Positions 1-7,082 of a stretch of DNA of 9,293 nucleotides are shown piece by piece. The stretch is from NCBI GenBank assembly GCA_031262005.1, contig JAISIO010000069.1, positions 1 to 9,293 of the forward strand, read 5' to 3'. Made by a program: the position numbers and the translations under genes. The notes beneath the pieces are model-generated. The model was not told the origin of the DNA. It searched no databases and saw only the letters and a program-made list of their open reading frames with translations. This DNA comes from Bacteroidales bacterium. GTDB taxonomy: Bacteria; Bacteroidota; Bacteroidia; Bacteroidales; UBA1715. Every line of letters begins with the position of its first letter. Position 1 is the stretch's first letter.

Positions 1-986
1 CCTCTCTTGGGGGTTTTTATTCCGGTTTTTCTATTGGTTTCCAACAAAAAATCGTGCTGTTGTACAGTACTTTGTATCGAATAATTACGCACCACAGCGT
101 TACTCACTATGGTTTGGTCTAAAAAACTCCATTCATTTTTATACGAATGCGTGCCGGCAGCATGCCTATCAAGAATATTGGTTAAACATTGCACGCAGGT
201 GTCGTTATATAACGTATTTGTCTGCAATACTTTAGCAATACTTTCATCAATTGGTGAATCGTTAAAATCGCCCATTATTACAATACGTGCTTCGGCATTT
301 TGAGCTTGAATGCTATCAATGGCGGAACGCACAACAGCTGCCGCAGCAGCACGTTTGGCATCGGTGGCGGTTTTGCCGCCAAGGCGCGATGGGAAATGAC
401 ATACAAACAAATGCAACGTATCGTTATTTACTTTTACACAACCTTTTACATACAGCACATCGCGAGTAGTAGAAACCTTTGACGTATCGAAAAAAACCGA
501 CAAGGGTTGCGAATGTAACACAATAAAAGTGCGTGGATTATAGAGCAAAGCAACATCAATGCCACGTCTATCGGGCGAATTGTGATGCACCACCTCATAC
601 GGTTTGCGCGAAAGAGCCGTTTTGCGTGTTAAATCGATCAGGCAAGTTTTATTTTCCACCTCAGCCACGCCTATTATGTCGGGTGTGTGCCACGCTCCCG
701 AGGCTATAATTACTTTGCTAATGTTATTGAGTTTGTTGTAATAAGTAAACGTATTCCATTGTTTCGGCGAAGAAGGTAAAAAATCCACATCGTTTTTCAC
801 AGGGTCGTCAATAGTGTCGAACAAGTTTTCGACATTGTAGAACAAAATGGAGAATTGTTGTTTTCCTGTGGTGTCGCATTCAGGCAAATTGCTTGTTCCC
901 GATTGCGGGGATTTTTGAGGAGGTAGTGTAAACGCAAGAATACATAACGTGAATACAATACTATAACAAATACGGTTAAATTTCAT
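1..986 (-). CDS. Endonuclease/exonuclease/phosphatase family protein, exported, 3' end off the window
   Basis: This reading frame starts at the ATG complementary to 984-986, stays open for 328 codons and runs off the left edge, so the C-terminus is missing. Residues 1-22 (MKFNRICYSIVFTLCILAFT...) look like a signal peptide, so the protein is probably exported. The body matches the metal-dependent EEP (DNase I-like) fold: FYNVENLFD at 49-57, GVAEVEN at 106-112 with the likely metal ligand E109, DRRGIDVALLY at 139-149, CHFPSRLGG at 196-204 with catalytic-type H197, MGDFND at 238-243 with D240 and N242, and SFLDQTIVS at 287-295. The closing SDHxP motif expected in this family would lie off the window. 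The family includes nucleases and phosphodiesterases, and the substrate cannot be read from the sequence. It follows the beta-helix lipoprotein gene by 11 bases with no Shine-Dalgarno sequence, so the two are probably cotranscribed. Confidence 0.9.
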   Translation of the reverse strand, partial: MKFNRICYSIVFTLCILAFTLPPQKSPQSGTSNLPECDTTGKQQFSILFYNVENLFDTIDDPVKNDVDFLPSSPKQWNTFTYYNKLNNISKVIIASGAWHTPDIIGVAEVENKTCLIDLTRKTALSRKPYEVVHHNSPDRRGIDVALLYNPRTFIVLHSQPLSVFFDTSKVSTTRDVLYVKGCVKVNNDTLHLFVCHFPSRLGGKTATDAKRAAAAAVVRSAIDSIQAQNAEARIVIMGDFNDSPIDESIAKVLQTNTLYNDTCVQCLTNILDRHAAGTHSYKNEWSFLDQTIVSNAVVRNYSIQSTVQQHDFLLETNRKTGIKTPKR

Positions 987-997
987 TATTCACGGTA

Positions 998-2428
998 TTA
1001 TTCATTAGTAATCGGGAAATACTCATACGCCCCCAAATCAGGTTTTTGGTCTACTAAGCGAGAATTGTTCAAAATATCAAATTCAAACGGTTGAGCATAT
1101 TCCAAATTCCCCCGATTGATAGCCTGTGAAAGCGTATCAAGAGAAAACGGCTCTTTAATCGCATGGCTAAACACAGGCAATTTAGTATCGGTAATAAACG
1201 TATTATCTTTATAATATACCGACTCTTTTTCGGTAAACGTTTGGCGCAGCAGGCTGTTGTCGAACAACACGGGCAACACATCATCGATATTCTTAGTTTT
1301 TATCTGTATTTCATTACGTTGCGAACCGGTAATAATTGAATTACGGAAATAAGACGCTTCAAAATTCGCCACGTTGCTTGCATCATCGTTACTCACCATA
1401 ACCGAAGCCACGGTATTCCTATTAAAAGCGGGTGTATTGTTCAACGATGTATGCGTAAAAGCAAAACGTCCGCCATAGAACGCAGCCAAATATCCACCAC
1501 AATTGGCAAGTACCGTATTGAAACAATCAACGTGTGCATTGCGCGCCTCAATTGCGTGTGAACTCATGTTCATAATGTGCGAATTTTCTATACGCATATC
1601 AATCGGCGTTTGAGTAGCTTTGAGCAACACAGCATTGGTTCCGTTTATAATACGAGCATACGAAATTACATTTCCCTTACTCGTTTCATCAAAAATAATA
1701 CTCCCCCACTGACCGGGCAGTGTTTGAAAACTTTCTTCAAGGCGGTCGGTAGTGAACACTACCGGCTTATCAAGCGAACCTTTCAACTGCAACGAACCCT
1801 TCACAATTACATTTGCCTTATGGTGTAAATATACACACACTCCTTCCTCAATAGTAAGCGTTTGGTTTTCGGCAATTAACAACGAATCGAATATCACGTA
1901 TGGTTTTCGTCCGCTCCACGTAGTATTTTGATTTACGGTTTGTCCTTTCAGCACGTGAGCATCTTGCCCCCAAGCGGCAAGTATAATATTGTCTGTTCGA
2001 TTATTGTAACGAAATATAATAGAATCTTTATGCAAACGAGGTGTATCGAGAGCATTTTCATTCAACAGTGCTTGTATAAATATAAATAAACTGTCGCCCG
2101 CTGCAATTTCCACATTTTTTACCGCACCCTGAACGCCATTCACATTCATAAAAAATTGATTATCTGACGATTGATTAATATAAATATCATCTATCCGCAC
2201 CGTTCCCCTATTGCGATTATACACCTTGAACCAGTGCGTAATACTTCCGCGTTCGGTAAAAATAGTATCAAAAATAACGGTATCACTCGAAAAATGCAAT
2301 CTATCGGAATCCGAAGTGGAAAATTTTTCCTTTTGACAAGAAAATACGGTGCAACACAGCAGTGCGCAGGCACACACATATTTGCTCAAAATACATACCG
2401 AATGCGTAGAGAAATTTTTTTGTATCAT
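998..2428 (-). CDS. Right-handed parallel beta-helix lipoprotein
   Basis: This 476-aa protein has a lipoprotein signal: a hydrophobic stretch at about 18-30 ends in VFSC, making Cys31 the likely lipidated residue, followed by charged QKEK. Residues about 45-160 look like a beta-sandwich or Ig-like region that begins SSDTVIFDTIF, a start I recall from many Bacteroidetes surface lipoproteins. From about 170 to 440 there are short beta-rich repeats with many Asn, Ser and Gly residues and phrases such as ENQTLTIEEGVCVYLHH and GSLQLKGSLDKPVVFTTD, typical of a right-handed parallel beta-helix. The C-terminus carries PDLGAYEY, common at the end of such proteins. Beta-helix proteins often bind or cleave polysaccharide, but no catalytic residues stand out, so enzyme activity is not claimed. 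It is the first gene of a probable two-gene unit with the EEP-family protein. Confidence 0.85.
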   Translation of the reverse strand: MIQKNFSTHSVCILSKYVCACALLCCTVFSCQKEKFSTSDSDRLHFSSDTVIFDTIFTERGSITHWFKVYNRNRGTVRIDDIYINQSSDNQFFMNVNGVQGAVKNVEIAAGDSLFIFIQALLNENALDTPRLHKDSIIFRYNNRTDNIILAAWGQDAHVLKGQTVNQNTTWSGRKPYVIFDSLLIAENQTLTIEEGVCVYLHHKANVIVKGSLQLKGSLDKPVVFTTDRLEESFQTLPGQWGSIIFDETSKGNVISYARIINGTNAVLLKATQTPIDMRIENSHIMNMSSHAIEARNAHVDCFNTVLANCGGYLAAFYGGRFAFTHTSLNNTPAFNRNTVASVMVSNDDASNVANFEASYFRNSIITGSQRNEIQIKTKNIDDVLPVLFDNSLLRQTFTEKESVYYKDNTFITDTKLPVFSHAIKEPFSLDTLSQAINRGNLEYAQPFEFDILNNSRLVDQKPDLGAYEYFPITNE

Positions 2429-2456
2429 ATAATAAAAGCGTGTTTGAAGGGTAACA

Positions 2457-2491
2457 CAAAAATACGGTTTTTATTGTCTTTTCATATCAAA
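2457..2491 (-). promoter_or_regulatory. Candidate promoter for the lipoprotein/EEP unit
   Basis: Read on the minus strand, 2464-2457 is TATTTTTG, a match to the Bacteroidetes primary sigma -7 element TAnnTTTG. A TTTG at 2491-2488 could be the -33 element, but the 23-bp spacer is a little longer than usual. Transcription would start about 20 bases before the ATG at 2428. Confidence 0.45.
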
Positions 2492-2654
2492 CGGCATTCT
2501 TTTTCGTGTAGAACACTTCTGTTAACACTATTTACCGAACAATGCTAACTATACTAAAATATGTGCTATCGCAGAGATCTGACAGATAAACATCGATTTT
2601 TTTAGAAATCCTGTAAAATTTCATACGTCGGGAAATAATTCTCCAAATATTCTC

Positions 2655-2675
2655 ACGTATTAAATTATAATACGT
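2655..2675. promoter_or_regulatory. Perfect 7-bp inverted repeat, candidate operator
   Basis: ACGTATT at 2655-2661 and AATACGT at 2669-2675 are exact reverse complements around a 7-base A+T spacer. The right arm touches the first base of the -7 element of the rightward promoter, so a bound dimeric regulator would lie between the -33 and -7 positions. The regulator is unknown; the call rests on symmetry and position only. Confidence 0.4.
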
Positions 2676-2683
2676 ACATTTGC
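2675..2683 (+). promoter_or_regulatory. Candidate -7 promoter element for the SiaB-like gene
   Basis: TACATTTGC matches the Bacteroidetes -7 consensus TAnnTTTGY exactly. No clear TTTG or TTG lies at the -33 distance, so the promoter may be weak or need an activator. It would give a leader of roughly 60-65 bases before the ATG at 2752. Confidence 0.5.
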
Positions 2684-2751
2684 AGCACACGTGGCGTTAC
2701 TTGCATAAAAAAGCCGTGGTGTAACAAATTTCTAAAACCGAGCCGATACTC

Positions 2752-3876
2752 ATGAACAAATCGTTGCAATATAGCCTTGAGCTTTTCAACAGCATAAACA
2801 GCAATAATTTGTGTTACATTTATCGCGGATGTTTTACTCAAAAAATTTCCGACAATATTATTTCAATTGCCGAACAAACACTTGACGCTTCACAAACATC
2901 GCCTTACGTACGCAAACGACTTTTTGCCGTGCTGGTGGAATGTTTACAAAATATTCTTCGCCACCAGTTAACTGTCGAATCGCAAGAATTTCAGTCAGAC
3001 TCCCCGCATTCGGGAATGTTGGTCGCTCAAAAAAAGGACGATTTTTATCAAATTACTTCAAGCAATGTTATTGAAGCAACGCTTGTGCCTACGCTCCGCA
3101 ATTTGCTCGAAAAAATTAATTCGCTCAATCAAAAAGAACTAAAACAGTTTTACTTGGAAGTACTCAACAATAGTACAGTAAGCGACAAGGGCGGTGCTGG
3201 CTTGGGGCTTATTGACATTGCCCGCAAATCAAATTCCGAACTTTTTTACGAATTTCAACCGCTTAACGAGCAATTTTCGACTTTTTATTTACACACCACC
3301 ATTCCTCACAGCACAACCCCACCCCCGCATATTGAATTTAATTTAGGTGCAATTCCCACGATTCACCGAATAGTGAATGAGCACGATATTATGCTCGTAT
3401 ACTCTGGTAAACTCAATCAAGATAACTTGATTAGTCTACTTTCTATTATCAATGACCTGCACTATGGCGAATATGACATAAAAAAGAAAGTGTTCAATAT
3501 AATGGTGGAAATGCTGCAAAATATTGTAAAACACGGTGCAAAAATACAAGAAAGCGATAACGGTAATCCGGCTATTTTTTTCGTGGTGGAAACCGACAAT
3601 GCGCTCGTGTTAAACAGTGGCAATTATGTACCCAACTCTGTCATAGATAAACTAACAAACAACGTTAATCATGTGAATAGTTTGACCGACGAGGAACTTA
3701 ACGCGTATTATGTTACGCAATTGCTTAATTTCGATATTGATACACACAAAGAATCGGGTTTGGGAATTATCGATTTGCGTATAAAAAGCAACAACCCTAT
3801 CAATTATCACTCAGTACCTATTAGTAACGAACTTTCGTTTTTTACTATACAGGTTACTGTTAATTTTAAAAATTAA
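2752..3876 (+). CDS. Tandem two-domain SiaB-like (DUF6272) protein kinase
   Basis: This 374-aa soluble protein has no signal peptide or membrane segment. It consists of two related halves, about 1-185 and 194-374, joined by a Pro/Thr-rich linker (STTPPPH). Each half has the ATP-binding signs of a GHKL-like SiaB kinase. The N-box is VECLQNILRH at 62-71 in the first half and VEMLQNIVKH at 252-261 in the second. The glycine box is GAGLGLIDIARKS at 148-160 and SGLGIIDLRIKS at 335-346. The N-box Asn residues are N67 and N257. In Pseudomonas, SiaB phosphorylates the small partner SiaC, opposed by the PP2C phosphatase SiaA; that is family knowledge, and no SiaC, phosphatase or cyclase gene is visible here. 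Family members are usually about 180-200 aa with one domain, so this looks like a duplication and fusion. The start is the first ATG and lacks a Shine-Dalgarno sequence. It may be cotranscribed with the polyprenyl synthase 48 bp downstream. Confidence 0.8.
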   Translation: MNKSLQYSLELFNSINSNNLCYIYRGCFTQKISDNIISIAEQTLDASQTSPYVRKRLFAVLVECLQNILRHQLTVESQEFQSDSPHSGMLVAQKKDDFYQITSSNVIEATLVPTLRNLLEKINSLNQKELKQFYLEVLNNSTVSDKGGAGLGLIDIARKSNSELFYEFQPLNEQFSTFYLHTTIPHSTTPPPHIEFNLGAIPTIHRIVNEHDIMLVYSGKLNQDNLISLLSIINDLHYGEYDIKKKVFNIMVEMLQNIVKHGAKIQESDNGNPAIFFVVETDNALVLNSGNYVPNSVIDKLTNNVNHVNSLTDEELNAYYVTQLLNFDIDTHKESGLGIIDLRIKSNNPINYHSVPISNELSFFTIQVTVNFKN

Positions 3877-3924
3877 GGATTACTTATTCATTTTTTTTAA
3901 TCGTAATTCTTTACATTACCGTTT

Positions 3925-4893
3925 ATGAGCAAAAAAATTACCGTCCCTTCTTTTCTTCAACCCGAAATAGCACAGGTTGGAGAGTTATTTCATAAAGAAT
4001 TGTATTCTTCGTCGAAACTACTCACGCTCATTACCCGCTATATTATAAAAACCAAAGGCAAACAACTGCGTCCGATGCTGGTGTTTTCGGCAGCTGGTAT
4101 GGTGGGCGAAATTCAAAAATCGACCTATTCAGCTGCATACCTCATAGAACTGATGCACACCGCCACTTTGGTTCACGATGACGTGGTAGACGATGCCGAA
4201 AAACGCAGAGGCTTCTTTTCAATCAACGCCCTGTGGAAAAATAAAATTGCAGTGCTTGTAGGCGATTATTTCCTTTCCAAAGGATTACTCTATGCCATAG
4301 AAAACAATGAAATTGAAATACTGCGTATAATTTCGCACGCCGTGAAACAGATGAGTGAAGGCGAATTACTACAATTGGAAAAAGCACGCAATCTTTCGAG
4401 CACCGAAGAAATTTATTATGAAATAATTCGTAAAAAAACCGCTGCGCTTTTTGTGGCAGCAATGCAAGCCGGCGCAGTTTCAACCGGTGCTTGCAGTAGC
4501 GAAAAATACAACACGCTAACCGAAATTGCCGAACTCTTGGGCATTGCATTCCAAATAAAAGACGATATTCTTGATTTCAGCACACAGGCACTAACAGGCA
4601 AAGCGGCGTGGAACGATTTGAAAGAGAAAAAAATGACCTTACCTCTACTCTACACATTGCAACAATTACCTGAACCTCAAGCGAAACAATTGCGCAAGGC
4701 TCTCAATTCGCATAAAAATAAATACGAAAATCTAAAAAGAATAGCAGACACAATTACTAAAACCGGCGGTTTGGAATATAGCACCCAAAAATTAACCGAA
4801 TTGTGCAATAGAGCAGAAGCACTGTGTACAACATTTCCTGCAAACCAATATAATGCCACTTTGAAAGAATTGATAAAATTTGTAAAACAATAA
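3925..4893 (+). CDS. Polyprenyl diphosphate synthase (long-chain, trans type)
   Basis: This 322-aa cytoplasmic enzyme condenses isopentenyl diphosphate onto an allylic diphosphate. In this phylum its likely role is the menaquinone side chain. The family motifs are all present: GKQLRP at 45-50; the first Asp-rich motif DDVVD at 85-89 with RRG at 94-96; the lysine-bearing EIIRKKTAALF around 166-176; the second Asp-rich motif FQIKDDILDF at 209-218; and DLKEKKMTLP at 231-240. The position five residues before the first Asp-rich motif is Ala80, a small residue that allows long products, so an octaprenyl-type synthase is more likely than geranyl- or farnesyl-type; exact chain length cannot be read. 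The length fits the family. No terminator hairpin is visible in the 48 bp before it. Confidence 0.94.
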   Translation: MSKKITVPSFLQPEIAQVGELFHKELYSSSKLLTLITRYIIKTKGKQLRPMLVFSAAGMVGEIQKSTYSAAYLIELMHTATLVHDDVVDDAEKRRGFFSINALWKNKIAVLVGDYFLSKGLLYAIENNEIEILRIISHAVKQMSEGELLQLEKARNLSSTEEIYYEIIRKKTAALFVAAMQAGAVSTGACSSEKYNTLTEIAELLGIAFQIKDDILDFSTQALTGKAAWNDLKEKKMTLPLLYTLQQLPEPQAKQLRKALNSHKNKYENLKRIADTITKTGGLEYSTQKLTELCNRAEALCTTFPANQYNATLKELIKFVKQ

Positions 4894-5041
4894 CGAGAGA
4901 CAAGATACGAGATACGAGAAACTGCAATCCGTACAAACGATGAATATCATACTATCAATTGAATATCTATTAATATCCACAGAATATCAATCGAATATCC
5001 ATTAACACCCTAATTCCCAATTATTCATTCGCATTGCCACC
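4894..5041. repeat. Intergenic spacer with short direct repeats
   Basis: Just after the polyprenyl synthase stop, the 7-mer GATACGA occurs twice in tandem (4904-4917). Further on, a 26-base unit at 4953-4978 recurs at 4985-5010 with four differences, all C/T changes, at a period of 32 bases. Its core GAATATC appears four times, at 4942, 4961, 4982 and 4993. No TAnnTTTG promoter element, riboswitch-like fold or terminator is visible, so how the following permease gene is transcribed is unclear. Confidence 0.65.
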
Positions 5042-6067
5042 ATGCAAAAACCAATACTGTATATTATAATTTTTGCCGCTTTGCTTCCCATTGTTTTTTG
5101 CTTCGACATTATATTCGGCAGCATAGCTATTCCTTTTCGCGAGGTATGGTGCTTTTTATTCAGTGCGGAGTGTAGCACTACGTATTCAACCATCATTTCG
5201 AACATTCGCATACCACGAGCATTAGTTGCTTTACTTACTGGTTTAGCTCTACCTGTTTCGGGTTTGTGTATGCAGACGTTTTTTCGTAATCCGCTTGCCG
5301 GACCCGATATTTTGGGAGTAAGTACCGGTGCAAGTTTGGGAGTTGCCTTGTTTTCGCTTGCTGGTGGTTTCGGCGGTATTTTGGCAAGCCAGAACTTTAG
5401 TGTGTTAAGTGGATTTGGAGCAATAGCCTGTGCTGCGGCAGGTGCCATGTTGATTATGATGCTCGTTTTAGTTGTAGCCCCAAAAATGCACGATACTTCT
5501 ACGTTACTCATTATTGGTATTATGTTCAGCAGCATTACTTCGGCTATTGTGAGCATATTACAGTATATTTCCAATCCGCAGGAAATCCAACAATTTTTAC
5601 TATGGACTTTCGGTAGTTTTTCGGGCATTCGTCTTGCGCACATTGGTATTATGGCAAGCATTGTAATTCCTGCGCTACTTATTACATTCGGTATGCAGAA
5701 ATCACTCAATGCACTGCTTTTGGGCGAAAATTACGCACGCGGCTTGGGGGTTTCCATCAAACGATTGCGTTTTAAAACCTTGCTCATGGCTTCCTTTCTG
5801 GCTGCTGTGATTACGGCATTTACCGGACCTATTGGCTTTGTCGGTATGGCTATTCCGCACATTGCCCGCTTAATTTTTAAAACTGCCAATCACAAAATTC
5901 TCATTCCGGCATCGGCACTCATTGGGGCTAATTTGGTGCTTGCTTGCGACCTTATTTCGCAAATGCCGGGCTTTGACACTGCACTACCTATCAATGTGGT
6001 AACGTCAATTGTATGCGCTCCGGTGGTTATTTTCGTTATTTTTTCTTCACGTAAATTTCAGAGATAA
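5042..6067 (+). CDS. FecCD/BtuC-family ABC transporter permease
   Basis: This 341-aa inner-membrane protein is almost entirely hydrophobic helices, with the first at about 5-25 and roughly ten expected in the family. Diagnostic motifs are RIPRAL at 56-61, RNPLAGPDILGVSTGASLG at 82-100, the ATPase-coupling region LGENYARGLGVSIKRLR at 227-243, GPIGFVGMAIPHIAR at 262-276, and LPINVVTSIVCAPVVIFVI near the C-terminus. The family imports ferric siderophores, haem or cobalamin; the substrate is not clear from this sequence. Its TAA stop overlaps the ATG of the ATPase gene by one base (TAATG), implying translational coupling. No binding-protein or TonB-dependent receptor gene is in the window, so the transporter must use components encoded elsewhere. 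Confidence 0.95.
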   Translation: MQKPILYIIIFAALLPIVFCFDIIFGSIAIPFREVWCFLFSAECSTTYSTIISNIRIPRALVALLTGLALPVSGLCMQTFFRNPLAGPDILGVSTGASLGVALFSLAGGFGGILASQNFSVLSGFGAIACAAAGAMLIMMLVLVVAPKMHDTSTLLIIGIMFSSITSAIVSILQYISNPQEIQQFLLWTFGSFSGIRLAHIGIMASIVIPALLITFGMQKSLNALLLGENYARGLGVSIKRLRFKTLLMASFLAAVITAFTGPIGFVGMAIPHIARLIFKTANHKILIPASALIGANLVLACDLISQMPGFDTALPINVVTSIVCAPVVIFVIFSSRKFQR

Positions 6068-7074
6068 TGAATACGGGCAAATACACAGCAATTTTACGTA
6101 CCGACAATGTAACGATTGGCTACGCTCACGCAAAACAGCAAAGCATAATTGCGCAGAATTTGAATTGCGAAATTTTTGAAGGAGAAATGCTGTGTCTGTT
6201 AGGACCAAACGGCAGCGGAAAATCAACATTTATTCGCAGTATTTCTGGACTGCAACCGGCACTGAGTGGTTCCATATATATACACAATCAGCGCATTGAC
6301 GGAAAAAATGCCAATCAATTGGCTAAAAATATGAGTGTGGTACTCACCGATACTGTTCACATACCCAACACAACCGTGTGGGATATAGTAAGCTACGGAC
6401 GACACCCGCACACCAATTGGCTGGGAATGCTTTCGGAAACCGACCATGCAATTATTAGCGATGCCATAGAAAAAGTAGGACTTACGGATTTTCAAAACCG
6501 CCACCTCAATACCCTGAGTGACGGAGAAAAACAGCGCACCATGATAGCCAAAGCATTAGCGCAAGACACCGATTTTATTATACTCGACGAACCAACAGCA
6601 CACTTAGATTTGCCTAATAGAATAGCTATAATGAAACTGCTGAAAGATTTGGCACACAGCACTCGAAAATCCATTTTGCTTTCAACGCATGAACTCGACC
6701 TTGCGCTGCAAGTAGCTGATCGTATATGGCTCATGCAAAAACAGGCTCCCATGCTGTGCGGCACACCCGAAGATTTGGTTCTGCAAGGCAGTTTTCAAAA
6801 AGTATTCAGCACTCATGCCTTTGATTTTGATATTAACACCGGTTTTTTTAAAATAAACTTTCCGGTGCAACACTATGTTTCGCTCAGCGGCGAACAGCCT
6901 TTTTTACTGTGGACTACCCGTGCACTTTACAAATATGGCATTGCCGTTAAAGACAAATATTCTGCAATTCCTCATATACACGCAGCCGATAATCAGTGGC
7001 ACATTGAGTTCAACAACAAGCATTGCGTGTGTTCGTCTATTTTTGAATTACTTTCGGCGTTGCCGCAGATGTAA
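6067..7074 (+). CDS. FecE/BtuD-type ABC transporter ATPase with C-terminal extension
   Basis: This 335-aa cytoplasmic ATPase partners the upstream permease. The nucleotide-binding domain spans about 8-245, with Walker A GPNGSGKST at 46-54, signature LSDGE at 150-154 (LSGGQ in the consensus), Walker B FIILDEPT at 170-177, D-loop AHLD at 178-181 and H-loop H208 in STHELD. The usual Q-loop Gln is not seen: the region reads SVVLTDT at 90-96, placing Thr94 where Gln is expected. The family is normally about 250-260 residues. Here about 80 extra residues follow (255-335), containing FPVQHYVSLSGEQPFLLWT and ending in an IFELLSALP helix; I recall similar tails in other Bacteroidetes iron-type ATPases. 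Active-site residues otherwise look intact. The gene ends 8 bp from the stop of the convergent glycosyltransferase gene. Confidence 0.95.
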   Translation: MNTGKYTAILRTDNVTIGYAHAKQQSIIAQNLNCEIFEGEMLCLLGPNGSGKSTFIRSISGLQPALSGSIYIHNQRIDGKNANQLAKNMSVVLTDTVHIPNTTVWDIVSYGRHPHTNWLGMLSETDHAIISDAIEKVGLTDFQNRHLNTLSDGEKQRTMIAKALAQDTDFIILDEPTAHLDLPNRIAIMKLLKDLAHSTRKSILLSTHELDLALQVADRIWLMQKQAPMLCGTPEDLVLQGSFQKVFSTHAFDFDINTGFFKINFPVQHYVSLSGEQPFLLWTTRALYKYGIAVKDKYSAIPHIHAADNQWHIEFNNKHCVCSSIFELLSALPQM

Positions 7075-7082
7075 CGGAAATG

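Larger units (their letters stand above)
2429..2751. other. Divergent intergenic region
   Basis: This 323-bp A+T-rich gap separates the leftward lipoprotein gene from the rightward SiaB-like gene. It holds a candidate promoter facing each way and a palindrome beside the rightward one, listed separately. The rightward leader also contains two related 10-mers, GTGGCGTTAC at 2691-2700 and GTGGTGTAAC at 2716-2725, differing at two positions; they could pair weakly through GTTAC and GTAAC. I see no credible small gene, tRNA or riboswitch in it. A plus-strand frame that enters from 2171 and ends at 2548 is a shadow of the lipoprotein gene. Confidence 0.7.

Noticed and set aside
109..482. Overlapping plus-strand frames near the left edge
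   Set aside because: They lie opposite the EEP-family gene, which shows several conserved motifs in one continuous minus-strand frame.
2171..2548. A 125-codon plus-strand frame reaching into the divergent intergenic region
   Set aside because: Most of it lies opposite the lipoprotein signal peptide and N-terminal domain, and the product has no recognisable motif.
4942..5010. Possible small CRISPR array from the 32-base-period repeats
   Set aside because: There are only two imperfect copies with almost no spacer between them, and no cas genes are nearby.
4894..5041. A cobalamin or other riboswitch ahead of the permease gene
   Set aside because: The gap is only 148 bp, very A+T-rich and filled with short direct repeats; no B12-box-like or multi-helix structure is visible.
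5002..5709. A 235-codon open frame on the minus strand opposite the permease gene
   Set aside because: It is antisense to a strongly supported FecCD permease, its product is low-complexity with many Met, Lys and Pro residues and matches no family, and its openness follows from the codon pattern of the plus strand.
7055..7065. CGGC-GTT-GCCG hairpin near the end of the ATPase gene as a terminator
   Set aside because: The stem is only 4 bp, lies inside the coding sequence and is not followed by a T-run.
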